DNA from: Clostridium sp. AT4
GTDB taxonomy: Bacteria; Bacillota; Clostridia; Lachnospirales; Lachnospiraceae
Assembly: GCF_001517625.2 (NCBI RefSeq)
Contig: NZ_LN999828.1
Coordinates: forward strand, 124,001 to 188,000
Direction of reading: 5' to 3'
Length of the DNA: 64,000 bases
Part shown: one piece after another, positions 29,335-38,708 of the stretch
Position numbering within the stretch: the first letter of the stretch is position 1
How the letters are laid out: every line of letters begins with the position of its first letter
The notes under the pieces: generated by a model
Told to the model about the DNA's origin: nothing
Database searches by the model: none
Seen by the model: only the letters and a program-made list of their open reading frames with translations
Program-made: the position numbers and the translations under genes

Positions 29335-29547
29335 ATGACGGAACAGGAAGCATTAGAAGTAGCTCGCAAACAGATTAGAGCAGAAAACGCCGCTTATATG
29401 CGGGAATGGAGAAAGCGAAATCCCGAAAAAGACCGGGCTATTCGCAATAGATACCGTGAAAAGTTGAAAGCCAAGAGGAAGGAGGGCAGGTTCAATGTGA
29501 AAATGCTCAGAATACAACAATTTACCAGCATACCGAGTATGCAATGA
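29335..29547 (+). CDS. Small highly charged mobile-element-type protein, probably truncated
   Basis: The ATG at 29335 follows AAAGGAGG at good spacing. About 50 residues are strongly charged and helical (EVARKQIRAENAAYMREWRK, then NPEKDRAIRNRYREK). The last residues look out of frame: in another frame the sequence continues through ENAQNTTIYQHTEYAMIDGQ and on to 29622. I have seen similar small basic proteins in gut conjugative elements, but I cannot name a family. Confidence 0.5.
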   Translation: MTEQEALEVARKQIRAENAAYMREWRKRNPEKDRAIRNRYREKLKAKRKEGRFNVKMLRIQQFTSIPSMQ

Positions 29548-29696
29548 TTGACGGTCAGCGAGTATTTCTCAACAGAAATAGCAGTGTAATCGTCGAGGAT
29601 CTTACCGATAAGTACAGTGTTTAGATAGAGGGCAAGTTAGACCATTTCCGTAAGTTCCTTGTAATACTTAATACATGATTCAGGAAGGAGAAGCGT

Positions 29697-29939
29697 ATGA
29701 GAGAAAAACAGAAGAGAAAATTTTAAAACCAGGAGATGTAATCCATGGTCAGGCACGTGTTTTCACTATTAAGACAATTGCGTATCAGTAACGGTATGAG
29801 GATACCGATTTTTAACAGAGTTTACCGATACAAATGGGAACTACCAGTGTCGGAAACAGTACTTGGATGGCGGATATGTTGAAGAAAAACAAGCAGATTT
29901 AAGAGGGCATTGTAAAATCATCAAATTAGATGATTGAGC
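29697..29939 (+). pseudogene. Remnant of a small conjugative-element-type protein
   Basis: Two blocks in different frames read as one small protein: EEKILKPGDVIHGQARVFTI and IKTIAYQ, then, after a stop and shift, FTDTNGNYQCRKQYLDGGYVEE and RGHCKIIKLDD ending in TGA at 29937-29939. The second block uses the frame that reaches the stop cleanly. The family is not named. The rest of 29548-30178 is AT-rich and shows no other supported gene. Confidence 0.45.
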
Positions 29940-30178
29940 GATGCCTTCTTAACTTCGGGACTAATATAGCGAGATAGTGGGGAGATTATGGGAGCAAATA
30001 TTAAGTACTTAACCGTAGGATTCATCATGTGTTTTGTAATGATTTGCTATACGAAAGAGCAAAAACATATTATTTTTTATCAAATATATAAAAGAAATTG
30101 GGGCACTTATCCTGTATGATTAGAGTATGATTTAAAGAGCAGGGTAATAAAAAGAAAGCTCAAAAAGGAGGATTTACA

Positions 30179-31054
30179 ATGAAAACAATGGAACGTAAGC
30201 TGTTTCCGTACCTCATGCTTCTCCCTATGGTAATAATATTCGGAGTATTTTTATTTGTACCGGCTATTAATGGATTTCTGATTTCTTTTACTAAGTGGGA
30301 CGGTGTAAACCCACAGGAATTTGTTGGTCTGCATAATTACGTAAAATTAATGGGAGATAAAACGTTCTGGAAAGCATTTTCAAAGACCATGCTGTTTACT
30401 ACACTTTCTGTGCCGGGAGTTTATGTGTCTGCATTAGGTCTTGCATTACTTTTAACCAGAAAAGTAAAAGGAAGCGGTTTCTTTCGTGCTGTGTTCTACT
30501 GGCCAACTATGATTTCCAGTATTATTATAGGTTTATCCTGGAGGTTTTTGTTAGGGGAGGATTTTGGCGTAATTAATTATTTAATTACTGTGGCAGGAGG
30601 AACATCTGTGAAATGGCTGACGAATCCGACAGTAGCTATGGCAGTTATAGTATTTGTTACTGTTTGGAGCATGGCTGGTTATTATATGGTTATGTTTGTA
30701 GCAGGCATCGAATCAATTTCTTCAGATTACTATGAAGCCGCAGCAATTGATGGCGCACGCTTTTGGCAGCAGTTTCGCTATATTACCCTTCCGTTGCTGA
30801 GATCTACTAGCCTTTTAGTGTTAGTATTGTCTACAGTGACGATAATTAAGACATATCCGTTAGTATTTGCTTTGACAAAGGGTGGTCCGGCAGGTGCAAC
30901 AAGGTTTATGGTCCAGATTATTCAGGAAACCGGTTTTGAAAAGGGAAAGATGGGTTATGCCTGTGCGATGACGATGATTCTGTTTTTAGTTCTGGCAGTA
31001 CTGACTGTGATACAGTTTAAATTAAATAAAGGAGGAAAGCAGGATGCAGAGTAG
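30179..31054 (+). CDS. Carbohydrate ABC transporter permease, MalF/UgpA type
   Basis: A 291-residue inner-membrane protein with six predicted helices, starting KLFPYLMLLPMVIIFGVFLF. The EAA coupling loop is YYEAAAIDGARFWQQFRYITLPLL, and an N-terminal FVGLHNYVKL is typical of the sugar-1 permease family. AAAGGAGG precedes the start. It is the first gene of a six-gene carbohydrate locus and overlaps the next permease by 11 bases. No ATPase is encoded nearby, so a shared MsmX-type ATPase is presumed. Confidence 0.9.
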   Translation: MKTMERKLFPYLMLLPMVIIFGVFLFVPAINGFLISFTKWDGVNPQEFVGLHNYVKLMGDKTFWKAFSKTMLFTTLSVPGVYVSALGLALLLTRKVKGSGFFRAVFYWPTMISSIIIGLSWRFLLGEDFGVINYLITVAGGTSVKWLTNPTVAMAVIVFVTVWSMAGYYMVMFVAGIESISSDYYEAAAIDGARFWQQFRYITLPLLRSTSLLVLVLSTVTIIKTYPLVFALTKGGPAGATRFMVQIIQETGFEKGKMGYACAMTMILFLVLAVLTVIQFKLNKGGKQDAE

Positions 31055-31871
31055 AAGTTCCATATTGAAGTTTTTAATCTATACACTACTGGTATTTCTG
31101 AGCGCAGTATTTCTGATGCCTATTGTATGGGTGATTTTCTCCTCTTTTAAACCGGCAGGAGAATTATTTACCTGGCCACCGACGTTATTGGGAAGGAATC
31201 CATCGTTGGATAATTACACTCAGGCATTTGCCGCAGGTGACTTTGGTCGTTGGTTTTTAAATACAGTTGTAGTAAGTGTGCTAGCTACTGTTTTGACGGT
31301 AATTGTGAATATAATGGCCGGATATGTATTTGCCAAATATGAGTTCAAAGGAAAGAAACTTCTGTTTGGAATGGTTATGGTTACTTTAATGATTCCACTG
31401 GAAGTTATTATGATTCCGATTTTTAAGGTAATTGTTTCAACTCATATGTATAATAATCTGTGGGGACTGATTATTCCGGCGGTTGCATCCCCAACTGCGG
31501 TATTTCTGGTAAAGCAGTATTATGAACCGATACCGGATGCTTTGATGGAGGCAGCGAGAATTGACGGTGCATCTGAAATGCAGATTTTGATGAGAATTAT
31601 GCTTCCGCTAGCAAAGCCCATTATTTCCGTTCTCTGTATTTTTTCATTCATGTGGAGATGGAATGACTATCTGTGGCCGAAGTTGGTTATCAACAGCAAG
31701 ACGAAATATACATTACAATTGGCTCTTGCCAATTTTTCAGGAGAATATTCTGTAGATTGGAGTAGTCTTCTGGCAATGTCTGTTATTTCCATGATTCCAG
31801 TTTTGGTTGTGTTTCTGACGCTTCAGAAGTATATTATTGGCGGCATGACAGCCGGCGGAGTAAAAGGCTGA
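31044..31871 (+). CDS. Carbohydrate ABC transporter permease, MalG/UgpE type
   Basis: Partner permease of 275 residues with six helices. The EAA loop reads LMEAARIDGASEMQILMRIMLPLAKP, and the C-terminus ends QKYIIGGMTAGGVKG, the classic ending of MalG-type proteins. AAAGGAGG lies within the end of the upstream gene. With the 30179 permease it should form the channel for the binding protein encoded at 36433. Confidence 0.91.
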   Translation: MQSRSSILKFLIYTLLVFLSAVFLMPIVWVIFSSFKPAGELFTWPPTLLGRNPSLDNYTQAFAAGDFGRWFLNTVVVSVLATVLTVIVNIMAGYVFAKYEFKGKKLLFGMVMVTLMIPLEVIMIPIFKVIVSTHMYNNLWGLIIPAVASPTAVFLVKQYYEPIPDALMEAARIDGASEMQILMRIMLPLAKPIISVLCIFSFMWRWNDYLWPKLVINSKTKYTLQLALANFSGEYSVDWSSLLAMSVISMIPVLVVFLTLQKYIIGGMTAGGVKG

Positions 31872-31890
31872 GAAAGATGAGGACAATGTT

Positions 31891-34422
31891 ATGAAATACC
31901 TGAAATATGAATTAAAAGGCGAAAAATATATAAACCGTTTTATTACTACAGGTGCTTTTACGGAACCGAGGAGATTTCAGAAAGCAATTTTAAATGGACG
32001 GGTTAATGAATGGCTGAAAAAAGGATTTTCAATTCATGAAAATCCATGCAGAAAAGAAATGATTGCTGTCCGTAAGGATGAACTTCCTCCCTATTATGAT
32101 ATCAGTATGAGCGAGATTGGTCAGGAAGCAGAAAGCTTTGAACAGAGACGGGCATTGAGCGTCTACTTTCCCTTTGGAAATATTGGTTATGAGGAATCCT
32201 GTTTCTGTTACTGCCCAACTTACTTAAGAACATATTGTTATGTGGATTTGGAGGCAGAGCAGGATGAAGAGGCGGTATTCAGTCTGGAAACCTGCGGAGG
32301 TGTGACAGTTTGGAATAATGATGAACTGGTGACAGATTATATTCCTTTTACCAGAAATATGGTAAAAAATACAAATATTATCCTTCCACTTCGAAAGGGA
32401 ACAAACAAGTTGATTCTCTGTTTGGATGATCTGGCAGAGCGGGATACAGATTATTATTTTCATCTGCGTTATTGCGGAGAACAAAATTTGATGATGGTTC
32501 TTCCTGTGCCGGACGAGGTTGATATTGAGAATGTACAGCGTTATGAAGATATTTTAGATCTGATATATTTTGATAAGGAATCTTACATCAGTGAAGAAGT
32601 TAGTATGACACTGCCGGGAGGCCTAATCAGGGATGACTTTCTGAAACTTATTATTTCACATGGTGAATTTGTGGAGAAAATGAATCACCAGGTGGGTGAA
32701 GACTATATTTGCAGGTATCAGCTGGATGCGGGGCAGAAGCATTTGAAGCTGATGGATGCAGAAGATATTCTTCCTGGATATTACAACTTTATGTTTGAGA
32801 TGGAAGAAGGGCCGATTAAGATAAGGCGTAAAGTCGGCAATCAGATTGTATGGAAAAAATTCCTTGGGAGAGGCTCAGATGACAGTAAAGTCAGAAAAAC
32901 AGAGTTTTTAGATATTTTGATTCACCATGGATCTGATAATGCCTATAAAGCAGCCGCTTATTTTGAAAAAGGATATGGATATGAAGAAGCTGAGAGAATT
33001 ATATTTGAGGAAATCGGGGGTGTAAAGGACAGGCAGGATTGTTCAGATTTTCATTTTACAATTATTCTGTATATTTATTACCGTTTTTATGACAGGCTTT
33101 CCCAACAGCTTCGTCAGGTTATTGAAGAGACAGCTCTGGGATATCGTTATTGGATTGATGAGCCGGGTGATGATGTTATGTGGTTTTTTAGTGAGAATCA
33201 TGCACTGCTGTTCCATACATGTCAGTACCTGGCAGGAAAGCTATTCCCGGACAGATTGTTTATCAACAGCGGTAAGTACGGTGAAGAAGTTTGCAGACAT
33301 GGAAGGGCGCTGTTAGATAAATGGTTTGAAGAATTTTTCCGTGAGTTTATTACCGAATGGAATTCCAGTGCATATATTCCGGTCGACGTACACGGTCTGG
33401 CGACAATTTATAATATCACGGAAGAAGGAGATCTGTTGCATGAAAAGGCAAAACGCGCACTGGATATGGTATGCTACAGCATTGCAATAAATGAGCATAA
33501 AGGTGCGGTTATGGCCAGTTTTGGCAGAACATATGAGAAGGAAATGAAGGGTAATTACAATGCCGGAACAACATCTCTGCTTTATTTACTTTATAATACC
33601 GGACATCTGACGCGTGCTGGAATCGGAAGCATATCTCTTGCTTTAAGCGATTATGAGGCTCCGGATGAATACCGAAAATATATGGGGTTGAAAGATGGTG
33701 AAGTACTGATTCATCAGAATACCCAGGGCTTTGAACAACATGTAAACCTGTATTTATATAAAAACAGCCGGGTGATGCTGTCCACAGCTGTTGCCTTTAA
33801 GCCTTTTCAAAAAGGATACCAAGAGCATATTCTGCAGGCAACACTAGATAAGACAGCCCAGATTTTTATTAACCATCCGGGCGAATCACATCCATACGGA
33901 AGCGGAAGACCTAACTACTGGGCCGGTAATGGGATTTTACCACTGGGAGTACAATATCGAAATACAGGAATCCTAGTTTATAATATTCCGGAGGAGAATC
34001 GTATTGATTTTACACATGCATATATACCACTTTGTGAATTTCAGCAGTATATGGGAAGCGAGGATTCGCTTGTAGCAGCAAAAAATGGCGGATATATTGG
34101 AATTCGTACATTGAATGGTATTACGCTTCAGAGAAAAGGAGTTACTGCTTATCGAGAGTTTATCAGTCCTGGTAGAAAGAATATTTGGATTGTAAAGGTT
34201 GCTGTGGCAGACGATTATGAAAGTCTGGAAGAGTTCTTGGAGGAGATGAATAATATTTTCATTCAAAAAGATGAAAATGGTGAAATTTTGATAAAGAATG
34301 GCAATATGCGTTATAAAATCGGAGTAGACAAAAGCTTCTTGGTAAATGAAGAAAGGGTATATCACTATCCGATGGATGTAAAAGGAAAAATAGTAATAGA
34401 AAGGAAAAATAATGATGTGTGA
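31891..34422 (+). CDS. Unrecognised 843-residue cytoplasmic protein, candidate uronate-polysaccharide enzyme
   Basis: I cannot assign a family. There is no signal peptide or membrane helix. By eye the order is a beta-rich N-terminal third, a helical middle (about residues 380-620) resembling an (alpha/alpha) toroid, and a beta-rich C-terminal third, the architecture of many polysaccharide lyases and some hydrolases. Polar motifs in the toroid could be catalytic: SENH (434-437), EWNSSAY (489-495) and GRTYEKE (Arg546, Tyr548). It lies between sugar permeases and a GH105 hydrolase, overlapping the latter by 11 bases. The context suggests it acts on the imported oligosaccharide, perhaps creating the unsaturated ends that GH105 removes. 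Confidence 0.8.
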   Translation: MKYLKYELKGEKYINRFITTGAFTEPRRFQKAILNGRVNEWLKKGFSIHENPCRKEMIAVRKDELPPYYDISMSEIGQEAESFEQRRALSVYFPFGNIGYEESCFCYCPTYLRTYCYVDLEAEQDEEAVFSLETCGGVTVWNNDELVTDYIPFTRNMVKNTNIILPLRKGTNKLILCLDDLAERDTDYYFHLRYCGEQNLMMVLPVPDEVDIENVQRYEDILDLIYFDKESYISEEVSMTLPGGLIRDDFLKLIISHGEFVEKMNHQVGEDYICRYQLDAGQKHLKLMDAEDILPGYYNFMFEMEEGPIKIRRKVGNQIVWKKFLGRGSDDSKVRKTEFLDILIHHGSDNAYKAAAYFEKGYGYEEAERIIFEEIGGVKDRQDCSDFHFTIILYIYYRFYDRLSQQLRQVIEETALGYRYWIDEPGDDVMWFFSENHALLFHTCQYLAGKLFPDRLFINSGKYGEEVCRHGRALLDKWFEEFFREFITEWNSSAYIPVDVHGLATIYNITEEGDLLHEKAKRALDMVCYSIAINEHKGAVMASFGRTYEKEMKGNYNAGTTSLLYLLYNTGHLTRAGIGSISLALSDYEAPDEYRKYMGLKDGEVLIHQNTQGFEQHVNLYLYKNSRVMLSTAVAFKPFQKGYQEHILQATLDKTAQIFINHPGESHPYGSGRPNYWAGNGILPLGVQYRNTGILVYNIPEENRIDFTHAYIPLCEFQQYMGSEDSLVAAKNGGYIGIRTLNGITLQRKGVTAYREFISPGRKNIWIVKVAVADDYESLEEFLEEMNNIFIQKDENGEILIKNGNMRYKIGVDKSFLVNEERVYHYPMDVKGKIVIERKNNDV

Positions 34423-35509
34423 CAATGTCAATATTGCTTATGAAGAACTGTTGAACCGGGTTTCTTCATGTATGCTGACCATGAAAAATAACGGGATTGA
34501 GGAACGTTTTCCTATTAGCCTGATTGACATTAATTGCTGGGAGTGGCCTCAGGGAGTTGGTATTTATGGATTATACAAATACTATGAAACAAGTGGCAGG
34601 CAGGATATACTTGATTTTCTGATACATTGGTACGATGAGCGAATGGAAGAAGGAATTCTGGAAAAGAATGTAAATACTACAGCACCGATGCTGACCCTGA
34701 CTTATATTTATGAGATTACGCGGAAAGAAGAATATCTGGATTTGATTCGTGAATGGACTGCGTGGATTATGGACGGGAGCCTGATCCGTACAGGAGACGG
34801 CTGCTTCCAGCATATGATTACGGGAGATCCTAATCAGAGTGAAATTTTGATTGATACGCTGTTTATGACGGTTCTCTTCCTGGCGAGGGCAGGTGTTATT
34901 TTAGGAAGAAAGGATTGTGTAGATGAAGCGAACTATCAATTCCTTCAGCACATTAAATATCTGCTGAATAAAAAGGAAGGTCTCTTTTACCATGGCTTTA
35001 ATTTCGACCGGAATAACAACTATGGTGAAATAATGTGGGGCAGAGGCAACAGTTGGTATACGGTTGCTATTATGGATTATTTGGAAATGGTAGAGATAGA
35101 TGAGGGACTGAAACGTCATTTCCTGACGGTATATTATGATCAGGTAAACGCATTGAAAAAATATGCAGATAGGGATTGTGGGTTATGGCATACGATTATT
35201 AATGACAACAGCTCCTATATTGAGATTTCTGCAAGTGCCGGTTTCCTGTGCGGAATTCTTCATGGTATTCGTACAGGTCATCTGGATATCAACGAGTATG
35301 GTGATATGGTTGATAAAGCACTGGCACATCTGCCGGAATATATCAAAGAGGACGGAACTGTGATGAATGTATCTTATGGAACTCCCATTGGTGAGAATGC
35401 GGATTTTTATAAAGAAATTATATGTTGTCCAATGACCTACGGTCAGGCAATGACGATCATGGCGTTGCAGGAAGCTATGGTATATACAGGGAAAGGTAAG
35501 GCTGTTTAA
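34412..35509 (+). CDS. GH105 unsaturated uronyl hydrolase (YteR/RhiN type)
   Basis: Cytoplasmic (alpha/alpha)6-barrel enzyme of 365 residues that hydrates and releases unsaturated uronic acid from oligosaccharides produced by lyases. Asp148 in LIDTLFMTVLFLA aligns with the catalytic Asp143 of Bacillus YteR. WGRGNSWYTVA and NCWEWPQGVGIYGLYKYY are family features. No signal peptide is present. The gene overlaps both neighbours. Rhamnogalacturonan is the classical substrate, but other uronate polymers are possible. Confidence 0.87.
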   Translation: MMCDNVNIAYEELLNRVSSCMLTMKNNGIEERFPISLIDINCWEWPQGVGIYGLYKYYETSGRQDILDFLIHWYDERMEEGILEKNVNTTAPMLTLTYIYEITRKEEYLDLIREWTAWIMDGSLIRTGDGCFQHMITGDPNQSEILIDTLFMTVLFLARAGVILGRKDCVDEANYQFLQHIKYLLNKKEGLFYHGFNFDRNNNYGEIMWGRGNSWYTVAIMDYLEMVEIDEGLKRHFLTVYYDQVNALKKYADRDCGLWHTIINDNSSYIEISASAGFLCGILHGIRTGHLDINEYGDMVDKALAHLPEYIKEDGTVMNVSYGTPIGENADFYKEIICCPMTYGQAMTIMALQEAMVYTGKGKAV

Positions 35510-36408
35510 TGAAAAAAAAGGTTTTCTTTGAAGAATTTGATTCGATTTACTATTTTGATGGTATAAGCCGTAATTGGAAGATGGAAGGGCTGCATGTTCA
35601 TAATCAGTATGAAATCATCCTTTTTATGAGTGATGATGTGGGACTGGAAATAGGAAACCGGATTTACAAAGTCGGAAAAGGAGATATTTTTTTTATTAAT
35701 AACAGGGAATACCACGGAACGGTTGGAAAAGAGGGGATTGATTACAGACGGTATGTGTTGATGTTTGAGCCGGAAATGATTGTGCAGATGTCAAATGCGT
35801 TTGGATACAATTTTTCATCCTTGTTTGAAGATGTTCAGGATGATGTGGTCAACTGGATGCATTTATCTGGCGAGAAGCTGAAGAAAGTGGAAAAAATGAT
35901 GAAAAACTTTGAGTCCAGCATTTCAAAGAATATGGATAATATCTATAATTTGATCCATGTAAAGTTATGTTTTCTGGATCTTTTGAATACGTTGTCAGAG
36001 TGGTATCATTTCTTCACTGAGGAAAAAAAATCCGAATCTGAGGATTTTGTTCAAACAGAAAGTACATATGAGGAAGTGACTCTTTATCGTGAAAGGGTAA
36101 AGCAAATTAAGAAATACATTAGCATTCATGTAGAAGAAAAAATGGAGCTGGATGATATCGCAGACCATTTTTATATGAACAAGTATTATCTAAGTCATTA
36201 TTTTAAAAAAGAAACAGGATTTACGCTTAGCCAGTACATCACAAATCAAAAGATTATGGCAGCAAAAAAAATGTTGAAAAGCGGAATGACAGTGACAGAT
36301 GTGGCAATGCGACTGTCCTATAGTGGAGATAGTCATTTCATTTCTGTTTTTAAAAAAATGACTGGTATTACACCAAAAAAATACACACAGGAAAAATACC
36401 AGAAATAA
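35509..36408 (+). CDS. AraC-family regulator of the carbohydrate locus
   Basis: A 299-residue regulator with an N-terminal cupin-like sensing domain (HVHNQYEIILFM, KVGKGDIFFINNREYHGT). The C-terminal part has two helix-turn-helix motifs (MELDDIADHFYMNKYYLSHYF; VTDVAMRLSYSGDSHFISVF, then TGITPKKY). The ATG overlaps the GH105 stop. It likely senses an imported sugar and activates this locus, whose upstream region has no good consensus promoter, as expected for an activator-dependent one. Confidence 0.88.
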   Translation: MKKKVFFEEFDSIYYFDGISRNWKMEGLHVHNQYEIILFMSDDVGLEIGNRIYKVGKGDIFFINNREYHGTVGKEGIDYRRYVLMFEPEMIVQMSNAFGYNFSSLFEDVQDDVVNWMHLSGEKLKKVEKMMKNFESSISKNMDNIYNLIHVKLCFLDLLNTLSEWYHFFTEEKKSESEDFVQTESTYEEVTLYRERVKQIKKYISIHVEEKMELDDIADHFYMNKYYLSHYFKKETGFTLSQYITNQKIMAAKKMLKSGMTVTDVAMRLSYSGDSHFISVFKKMTGITPKKYTQEKYQK

Positions 36409-36432
36409 CGAAACGAAAGGAGAACAGTTATT

Positions 36433-37737
36433 ATGAGAAAGGTATTAGTAGGAGTAATGGCAGCAATAATGGCAGCCAGTATGCTGGCAGCATGCGGAGG
36501 ATCAGAATCTTCAGATTCTGAAACAGTGAAAAAAAATGAGACAGTCGAAGGTAAAGTATCCGATACGAATGAAAAAAAGGTTTTGGATGTAGTCTGGTTC
36601 AGCGATGGAAAAGAAGGAGAAAGCTTTAAACGCCTGACTGAAAAATATACAGAAACTCATCCGGATATCCAGTTTGAAATGATTGAAGTTCCATATTCTG
36701 AATTGGAAAATAAGCTGAAAAACATGGTAAACGCAGATGAACAGCCGGCATTAACCAGACTTTCCAATATTGGTACATTTCAGAATCAGTTACTGGATTT
36801 AAGTGAATATATTGATGCAGATGCATTCCGCAATAATTTTGGTTCGGGTCTTCAGTATGAGTTTGATGGAAAAATTCTGGGTGCCCCTATGGATATAACC
36901 GCCAATGGTTTGGTTTATAATAAGACTGCTTTTGAACAGGCGGGTGTTTCCGTACCGAAGTCTGAGGATGAAGTCTGGACCTGGGATGAGTTTGAAGATG
37001 CATTGAAGACAGTGATGGCAAACAGTGACTGCAAATATGGAATGGTTGTAGACTTATCTCCGCAGAGATTTACCACCCTAATGTATGAGGCAGGTGGCAG
37101 TATGCTGACAGAAGACCTGAGCGCATCTAATTTTAAATCAGAGGGTGTTAAGAGAAGCGTAGAGTGGTTTAAACATCTCCATGACGAAGGGATTATTCCG
37201 ACATCTGTATGGTTAGGTTCTGAAAATCCAAATGAAATGTTTCGAACCGGTCAGGTTGCGACTCATTTGGCAGGAAGTTGGATGGTTTCCAATTACAAAG
37301 AAGAAATTTCAGATTTTGAATGGGGAGTTACTTATCTTCCCAAAGATGTTCAGAGAGCAAGTATTCCAGGCGGAAAATATATATCTGCTTTTCAGGGAAG
37401 CGGCGTGGAGCAGGAGGCAGCAGAATTTATAGAGTGGCTGTCTCAACCTGAAAATAATGCAGAGTATTGTCTGGAGAATTATTACTTGTCTCAGGTTAAG
37501 GGCAACGAAACGCTTGATTACGATTTCGGTTCAGAATATTTTGAACTGTTTTCTAATGAGCTGAAAGCAACTGATTTACAACCTGGTGCAGAGTGGGGAT
37601 ATCAGGAATTTACTACTCTGGTACAGACGGATTTAAAAGCAGGTGTTCAGGATGTTATGGCTGGAAATATCACAGTTGATGAATTTATTGAAAATATGGA
37701 TGCTTTGATTACAGAATCGCTTGCAGAATTAAATTGA
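36433..37737 (+). CDS. Carbohydrate ABC transporter substrate-binding lipoprotein
   Basis: Extracellular family-1 solute-binding protein of 434 residues. The signal peptide ends in a lipobox, MLAAC, with the lipid-carrying Cys near residue 21, and a Ser/Glu/Lys linker follows. LDVVWFSDGKEGESFKRLTEKY and the conserved AGVSVPKSEDEVWTWDEFEDAL are typical. AAAGGAG lies upstream. Unlike usual gene orders, it closes the locus behind the regulator. It should feed the 30179/31044 permeases. Confidence 0.9.
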   Translation: MRKVLVGVMAAIMAASMLAACGGSESSDSETVKKNETVEGKVSDTNEKKVLDVVWFSDGKEGESFKRLTEKYTETHPDIQFEMIEVPYSELENKLKNMVNADEQPALTRLSNIGTFQNQLLDLSEYIDADAFRNNFGSGLQYEFDGKILGAPMDITANGLVYNKTAFEQAGVSVPKSEDEVWTWDEFEDALKTVMANSDCKYGMVVDLSPQRFTTLMYEAGGSMLTEDLSASNFKSEGVKRSVEWFKHLHDEGIIPTSVWLGSENPNEMFRTGQVATHLAGSWMVSNYKEEISDFEWGVTYLPKDVQRASIPGGKYISAFQGSGVEQEAAEFIEWLSQPENNAEYCLENYYLSQVKGNETLDYDFGSEYFELFSNELKATDLQPGAEWGYQEFTTLVQTDLKAGVQDVMAGNITVDEFIENMDALITESLAELN

Positions 37738-37802
37738 CTATAAAAATTATTTAATGATATCGTCAATATTGGTTTACACTTTTTTCTCAAGAATGTTCGA
37801 CC

Positions 37803-38708
37803 TTATGCTGCCTCCTGTAGCGAAGCATAGTATTGTTGTCGCTTAACCATTGGAGGTAGTCCACCATTAGCAGAGCAGATCCTCCGATTATTCCAGTAGC
37901 TGATGAAGTATCTCCAGATGAGCGTCTTTAACTGCTCTACGGTCATTGAGGTAGGATTGTAACGACCATAAAGTAATTCCTCTTTGAAGCGTGCCCACAT
38001 GCTTTCGCATCTGGCATTATCATGGCATCTGCCACCGGCACTGTTCATGCTTTGAACAATGCCATATCTGTTGATAGCTTTACGATATAGCTCACTGGTA
38101 TACTGGGTTCCCCTGTCACTGTGAAGAATAGCTCCACGGAGCATCGGGTAAGCTTTGCAAGCATTCTCTAAGGTTTGTTCGCATAGGGTAGCTCTCATAT
38201 TTGTATCCATAGCAAGTCCCAATACTGCTAAATCATAGCAGTCAAAGATAGCTGAAACATAGAGCTTCCCGTCAGAAGCCTTTATTTCAGTCATATCGGT
38301 CATGCACTTTTCAAGGGGCTTTTCAGCAGCGAAGTCACGCTTGATTAAATCGTCGGATTTACTGGCTTCTCTATCAGCTTTGGTAATAGCATTCGGCTTA
38401 CGTTTTGGTTTATGATTAAGACCAATTTCTGCCATGACACGATAAACAGTTCTCTCACCGGGAATATGTACTCCCTCAGGCTGTTTGAGCTGTAAGGCCT
38501 GATACATACGGATTCTTCCATAAGTGTCATTGCATTCATCTTCGCTGCAAATATCAAGCATTGCATCTGCCAGTGCCTGATATTTCCAAGGGGTATCTTT
38601 TGCTTTTAGGAATTTGTTGAATGCCTGCCTTGAAACATGAAGCACTTTGCAATAAAAAGAAATTTTACCCTTAATCCGGCCGTCATCCGTTTTGATTGCA
38701 ATAAACAT
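37803..38708 (-). CDS. IS3-family transposase OrfB (catalytic)
   Basis: This integrase-fold DDE domain is 301 residues. The acidic triad lies in MTDMTEIKA, ILHSDRGTQYTS and NARCESMWARFKEE, with the last Glu 35 positions after the second Asp, as usual. An N-terminal helical segment resembles HTH_21. The frame begins with ATG overlapping the OrfA stop (TAATG), but normal expression is expected as an OrfAB fusion by -1 slippage at 38717-38723. Confidence 0.92.
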   Translation of the reverse strand: MFIAIKTDDGRIKGKISFYCKVLHVSRQAFNKFLKAKDTPWKYQALADAMLDICSEDECNDTYGRIRMYQALQLKQPEGVHIPGERTVYRVMAEIGLNHKPKRKPNAITKADREASKSDDLIKRDFAAEKPLEKCMTDMTEIKASDGKLYVSAIFDCYDLAVLGLAMDTNMRATLCEQTLENACKAYPMLRGAILHSDRGTQYTSELYRKAINRYGIVQSMNSAGGRCHDNARCESMWARFKEELLYGRYNPTSMTVEQLKTLIWRYFISYWNNRRICSANGGLPPMVKRQQYYASLQEAA

